Positions 60,534-63,365 of a stretch of 63,365 nucleotides of DNA are shown piece after piece. The number at the start of each line of letters is the position of its first letter. The first letter of the stretch is position 1. Where the stretch lies: positions 1 through 63,365 of the IMG/VR virus record IMGVR_UViG_3300025141_000081; one strand, 5' to 3'. The notes beneath the pieces were generated by a model, which was not told where the DNA came from, ran no database searches, and saw only the letters and a list, made by a program, of their open reading frames with translations. This DNA comes from a virus. The position numbers and the translations under genes were made by a program.

Positions 60534-63365
60534 GTCTAAAATTAACGGAAGCCCAGATACAGAGTATCATTCTTGAAGAGGCAAAGGCAATCTTGTTGGA
60601 GGGGCCCGAAAAAGACTCCATTGAAGTTAATAGAGCTATTGATAGTATAAAACAAGAAGATTATGCAAAAAATATTCCACCGTTTTTTGCAAATACAAGA
60701 AAACAATTTACTTATTGGGGCGTTATTTCCGACGTTTGGGTTCCTTATTTCAGAAAAAATCCAGACATTAATGCTGAACAATTTTTGACTAGCGAAGATT
60801 CGAAATCTAAAGAGCTAGAAGAGTGGCTGGGGGAATCTGAATTGGGGGCAAATACAGCTTCTTTTGCTGAACAAATTATAATATGGTATCTTCTTGGAGG
60901 CTTTACCGGAGCGCTACGAGCGCTCATGACTAAGCTTGGAGTGGTGAACCCTAGAGACCTTAAGGACGAGGTGGGGAAAGCGGCAGAAAAGTTTAAATCA
61001 ATTTTTATTGATTTTCCGCTACTAGAAAAAGACGTTCAAGCCCTTATAGACAAAGTACAAACAGGTACAGGACCAGAACCAGCAGCTGAAGAGGAACCAG
61101 CAGCTGAAGCGGAACCAACAGCTACTCCTGCTTCTACACCTGCTCTTGCTCAGAGAGGGAGAATCTTATTCCCTAAAAGCGAAGCGGTTGGACAAGTTCA
61201 GGCAATCTTGAATAGGAGAGGCGCAGACCTTACTCCAGATCGGTTGTTCGGCCCTAAGACTTTGGCTGCATGGCAGAAGGCTACAAAAAGGACAGACGTA
61301 CCGAATACGGCGAAAGAAGCTCTAAAAGCTCTAAAAGCTCTAGCCCCACAGACAGCCGCACAGACAGCCGCACAGACAGCCGCACAGACAGCCGCACAGA
61401 CAGCTAGTGCTCCTGCGTATAAAGTTCCCCCAAGAGAGATTCAAGCCCAGATTTTTGCTTACGACAAAGCAATAAGACTAAGTACGAATGGTTGGAGGCC
61501 CAAGGGCACAGGAATTGATTATAGTAATCCAAGCGATGAGGACTTCAATAATCCGAATTACTATGCCCAGGATAGTTTAAAAGCCCTTAAAAACAGAATA
61601 ACTGGATTCAACGACACGCTAAGAAATAAAGAAATCGATAAAAAAGTAAAGAAAGAACTTATTAAGCGACGAAATGCAGCAACCACAAATTATAATGAAA
61701 GAGTCAAGCGTATCTTTAATGCGAAGCAAGAGCGAGAGAAATTGGAAAGAAAATATTCTACATCTTCCCTTAGCAAAGCGCAGATACAAGAGATCATCCA
61801 GGAAGAGACTCTTAAGGTATTAAAAAAAAAACTAGATGAAGACATGGGGGCACCGTTGGGCACTGCCGAGAAAAGCTCGGCTCGTGGGTTGGGTTCCATG
61901 GGAGCTAAGAAAGGAACCTTCGCTTCAAAAGTATCGACAGCAGCCAAAGGAGCTTATGGTGCTACAAAGACTGCTGGCCAGGCCATGGGATTCATCGGGG
62001 ATAGAGGTAGCAAAGCTCTAGTAGCGGCAGCCGGGAGTGCCAAGAAGGGGACCGGGTCAGCTCTACTCAGATTTCTTGGTGTTGGTATAGTAGGTAGACT
62101 GGTAGGTTGGTTCTTTTCCTGGCCTGTGATGGTTGGCTGGCAGGTGTGGGATGAGCTTGTATCCCCATTTACAATAGAGGCAGAGCGCGGAGACATAACA
62201 AAAACTTACAAGCAAATGGCTAATTCACAGGAGGCCTCTCAAAAGAGAGACAATATAGATAAATTCTCTGGGAGCTTCCTTATCAAGGTCCAGGAGTACG
62301 TGAAGGGCTATAAAGGCTTTAGCTTCTTAGACCTCGTTTTAGACCTTACGGGTGGCTTGACAAATATAATTCTTAATTTTAACACCGATTTGGTTGGGTT
62401 TATCACTTCTAAATTCACAGACAATCCCGTGTCAGCTGCGATTAAGAAGAGGAGAGTCGAAGCTTCTGTGCAATTCTTTAAGGTTTTGCAAGAGTACGGA
62501 CCCGAAGTTAGAGACAGCGAAGGAAACATCGTTCCCAACACCCCCCAAAAGGTACAGAGTTTAGAACAAGCCCTTAGTACTAAGATTGATGAATTTCTTA
62601 AGCAAGAATACGATATCCTGTTAACAACTGATATGGCGGATTTAATAGGAGATTCTATTCCCACCAAAGACGAAGCGAAAGCAGAATTGCAAGCATCGGC
62701 CAATCCATTAATCAAAGCGTGCTTAGACTATTATAGTTTTATAGGAGGGGCACAGGCTTCCCAAGGCAGAAAAGCTTCTGCCACTACTACAGCAGGCCCC
62801 ACAGCAGGCCCCACAGCAACTGGGGCAGCAGCAGGGACCGCTGTTGCAGCCACCACTAGAACAACACCTAAGCCTGCTACCTACTCTGGCAGAGCTAGGG
62901 AGCTGACGCAGAAAGTTGTTGATCTTCTTAAGTCACACGGGGTTAAGGACAGCGACCAGCAAGGTGCTTGGATTTCTTGGTCGAAGCGAGTGACCAAGAG
63001 GGACAACACTGTTAGAGACCAAACTATACTCTCTGTTATAGAGGAATGGTTTGGTCTCACAGGTGAAAAAACTATGAGAGAAAACCGCGAACTCATGGAA
63101 GCTGTTGGTCTTATTTTGCCTGTGAAAGGTGAATATGAATTCGAAGATTTTGTTCGCTGGCTTGAAGACAACAATGAGCAGTCTGGTTTGCCACCCAAAT
63201 ATGGGCTCTGGGATCCCAGACATCTTCGGAGATATTTAAACTATGTTCGCACCTTCAAGAGAAGTGAAGCCCGTGCTGCAAGGCAAGACAAAAGGTCAGA
63301 AAGAATTTCTAACAGGGCCAAAGAAAATAGAGAAGAAATCTTGTCCTTAGCCCGTGAGCTTGAAA
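60530..63365 (+). CDS. large helix-tagged multidomain protein, 3' truncated by the window
   Basis: ATGA overlap with the RuvC-like gene; open to the window edge, at least 945 aa. Residue 5 starts LTEAQIQSIILEEAKAILLE, and a second tag, LSKAQIQEIIQEETLKVLKK, begins at residue 414. Residues about 205-260 resemble a peptidoglycan-binding domain (GQVQAILNRRGADLTPDRLFG then PKTLAAWQKAT). AQTA repeats follow at 274-292. Residues about 510-545 are hydrophobic (FLGVGIVGRLVGWFFSWPVM). Ala/Thr/Gly-rich linkers sit near 755-785, then a helical part. The plan resembles the 1701-aa protein: tag, linkers, small domains. Likely a virion-internal or injected protein with a cell-wall link. Confidence 0.7.
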   Translation, partial: MSLKLTEAQIQSIILEEAKAILLEGPEKDSIEVNRAIDSIKQEDYAKNIPPFFANTRKQFTYWGVISDVWVPYFRKNPDINAEQFLTSEDSKSKELEEWLGESELGANTASFAEQIIIWYLLGGFTGALRALMTKLGVVNPRDLKDEVGKAAEKFKSIFIDFPLLEKDVQALIDKVQTGTGPEPAAEEEPAAEAEPTATPASTPALAQRGRILFPKSEAVGQVQAILNRRGADLTPDRLFGPKTLAAWQKATKRTDVPNTAKEALKALKALAPQTAAQTAAQTAAQTAAQTASAPAYKVPPREIQAQIFAYDKAIRLSTNGWRPKGTGIDYSNPSDEDFNNPNYYAQDSLKALKNRITGFNDTLRNKEIDKKVKKELIKRRNAATTNYNERVKRIFNAKQEREKLERKYSTSSLSKAQIQEIIQEETLKVLKKKLDEDMGAPLGTAEKSSARGLGSMGAKKGTFASKVSTAAKGAYGATKTAGQAMGFIGDRGSKALVAAAGSAKKGTGSALLRFLGVGIVGRLVGWFFSWPVMVGWQVWDELVSPFTIEAERGDITKTYKQMANSQEASQKRDNIDKFSGSFLIKVQEYVKGYKGFSFLDLVLDLTGGLTNIILNFNTDLVGFITSKFTDNPVSAAIKKRRVEASVQFFKVLQEYGPEVRDSEGNIVPNTPQKVQSLEQALSTKIDEFLKQEYDILLTTDMADLIGDSIPTKDEAKAELQASANPLIKACLDYYSFIGGAQASQGRKASATTTAGPTAGPTATGAAAGTAVAATTRTTPKPATYSGRARELTQKVVDLLKSHGVKDSDQQGAWISWSKRVTKRDNTVRDQTILSVIEEWFGLTGEKTMRENRELMEAVGLILPVKGEYEFEDFVRWLEDNNEQSGLPPKYGLWDPRHLRRYLNYVRTFKRSEARAARQDKRSERISNRAKENREEILSLARELE
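61349..61405 (+). repeat. 12-bp AQTA-coding tandem repeat
   Basis: The unit cagacagccgca occurs four times from 61349 to 61396 and a truncated fifth (cagacagct) follows. Just upstream, gctctaaaa is also repeated. It encodes a Gln-Thr-Ala-Ala linker and looks like recent slippage. Confidence 0.85.

Noticed and set aside
1-63365. CRISPR array, insertion sequence or integrase/attachment site
   Set aside because: No regularly spaced repeats with unique spacers, no transposase or integrase frame, and no terminal inverted repeats were seen; the repeats present are coding.

Overview
The window is a stretch of a large tailed-phage genome of contractile-tail (T4-like myovirus) type, probably marine or environmental. 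The evidence is a T4 gp55-like late sigma factor, a gp25-like and a gp6-like baseplate wedge protein, a chain of very long virion proteins, and phoH, a common marine-phage gene. All supported genes lie on the + strand, packed with ATGA, TAATG or GTGA overlaps. Stops are TAA, TAG and TGA, so the code is standard. The host cannot be named. The terminase, portal, major capsid, tail sheath/tube and replication genes are not in this window.

Layout. (1) 1-1664: the end of one virion-like gene and a repeat/LamG protein, both clearly GC-richer than everything downstream, so this block is either foreign or an assembly/packaging boundary. (2) 1.7-4.7 kb: a small frame-disrupted ORF, a membrane/secreted pair that could be spanins, a ParB-like protein and a protein-kinase-like protein that share one N-terminal leader, and a lipoprotein. 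(3) 4.7-13.6 kb: acidic, low-complexity, probably virion-internal proteins, including one of 1701 aa, and a three-domain HExxH-LysM-M23 cell-wall hydrolase. (4) 13.6-15.6 kb: a Fis-like DNA-binding protein, a terminator-like hairpin, a DUF2061 membrane protein running into a complete phage-encoded tmRNA, an HNH endonuclease and two small genes. (5) 15.7-18.8 kb: PIN-PhoH, a zincin and a PD-(D/E)XK nuclease. (6) 18.8-25.6 kb: a sugar cassette of five glycosyltransferases followed by GDP-L-fucose synthase and GDP-mannose 4,6-dehydratase. (7) 25.6-27.3 kb: small conserved genes around the gp55-like sigma factor. (8) 27.3-60 kb: the baseplate/tail module, with spike-like proteins, a 2398-aa protein, gp25, gp6, a 2793-aa LamG protein and several tail proteins, two of which are clear paralogues. 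(9) 60-63.4 kb: a RuvC-like nuclease and a large protein that runs off the window.

How it fits together. Most wider intergenic gaps carry an octamer (A/C)CTAnTTA 28-44 nt upstream of a start codon. It resembles the T4 late promoter TATAAATA and is plausibly read by the gp55-like factor. Two kinds of short helical tag recur on unrelated proteins: the leader MKLLFESWRRYxNE, and a spacing-conserved helix L[ST]xxx(I/L/V)xx(I/L)(I/V)xE(E/A), seen six times in four genes. The simplest reading is that they are addressing signals that put diverse effector and enzyme domains into the capsid or virion, like the T4 capsid-targeting sequence. This modular tagging system, together with the phage tmRNA, is the most interesting content of the window.
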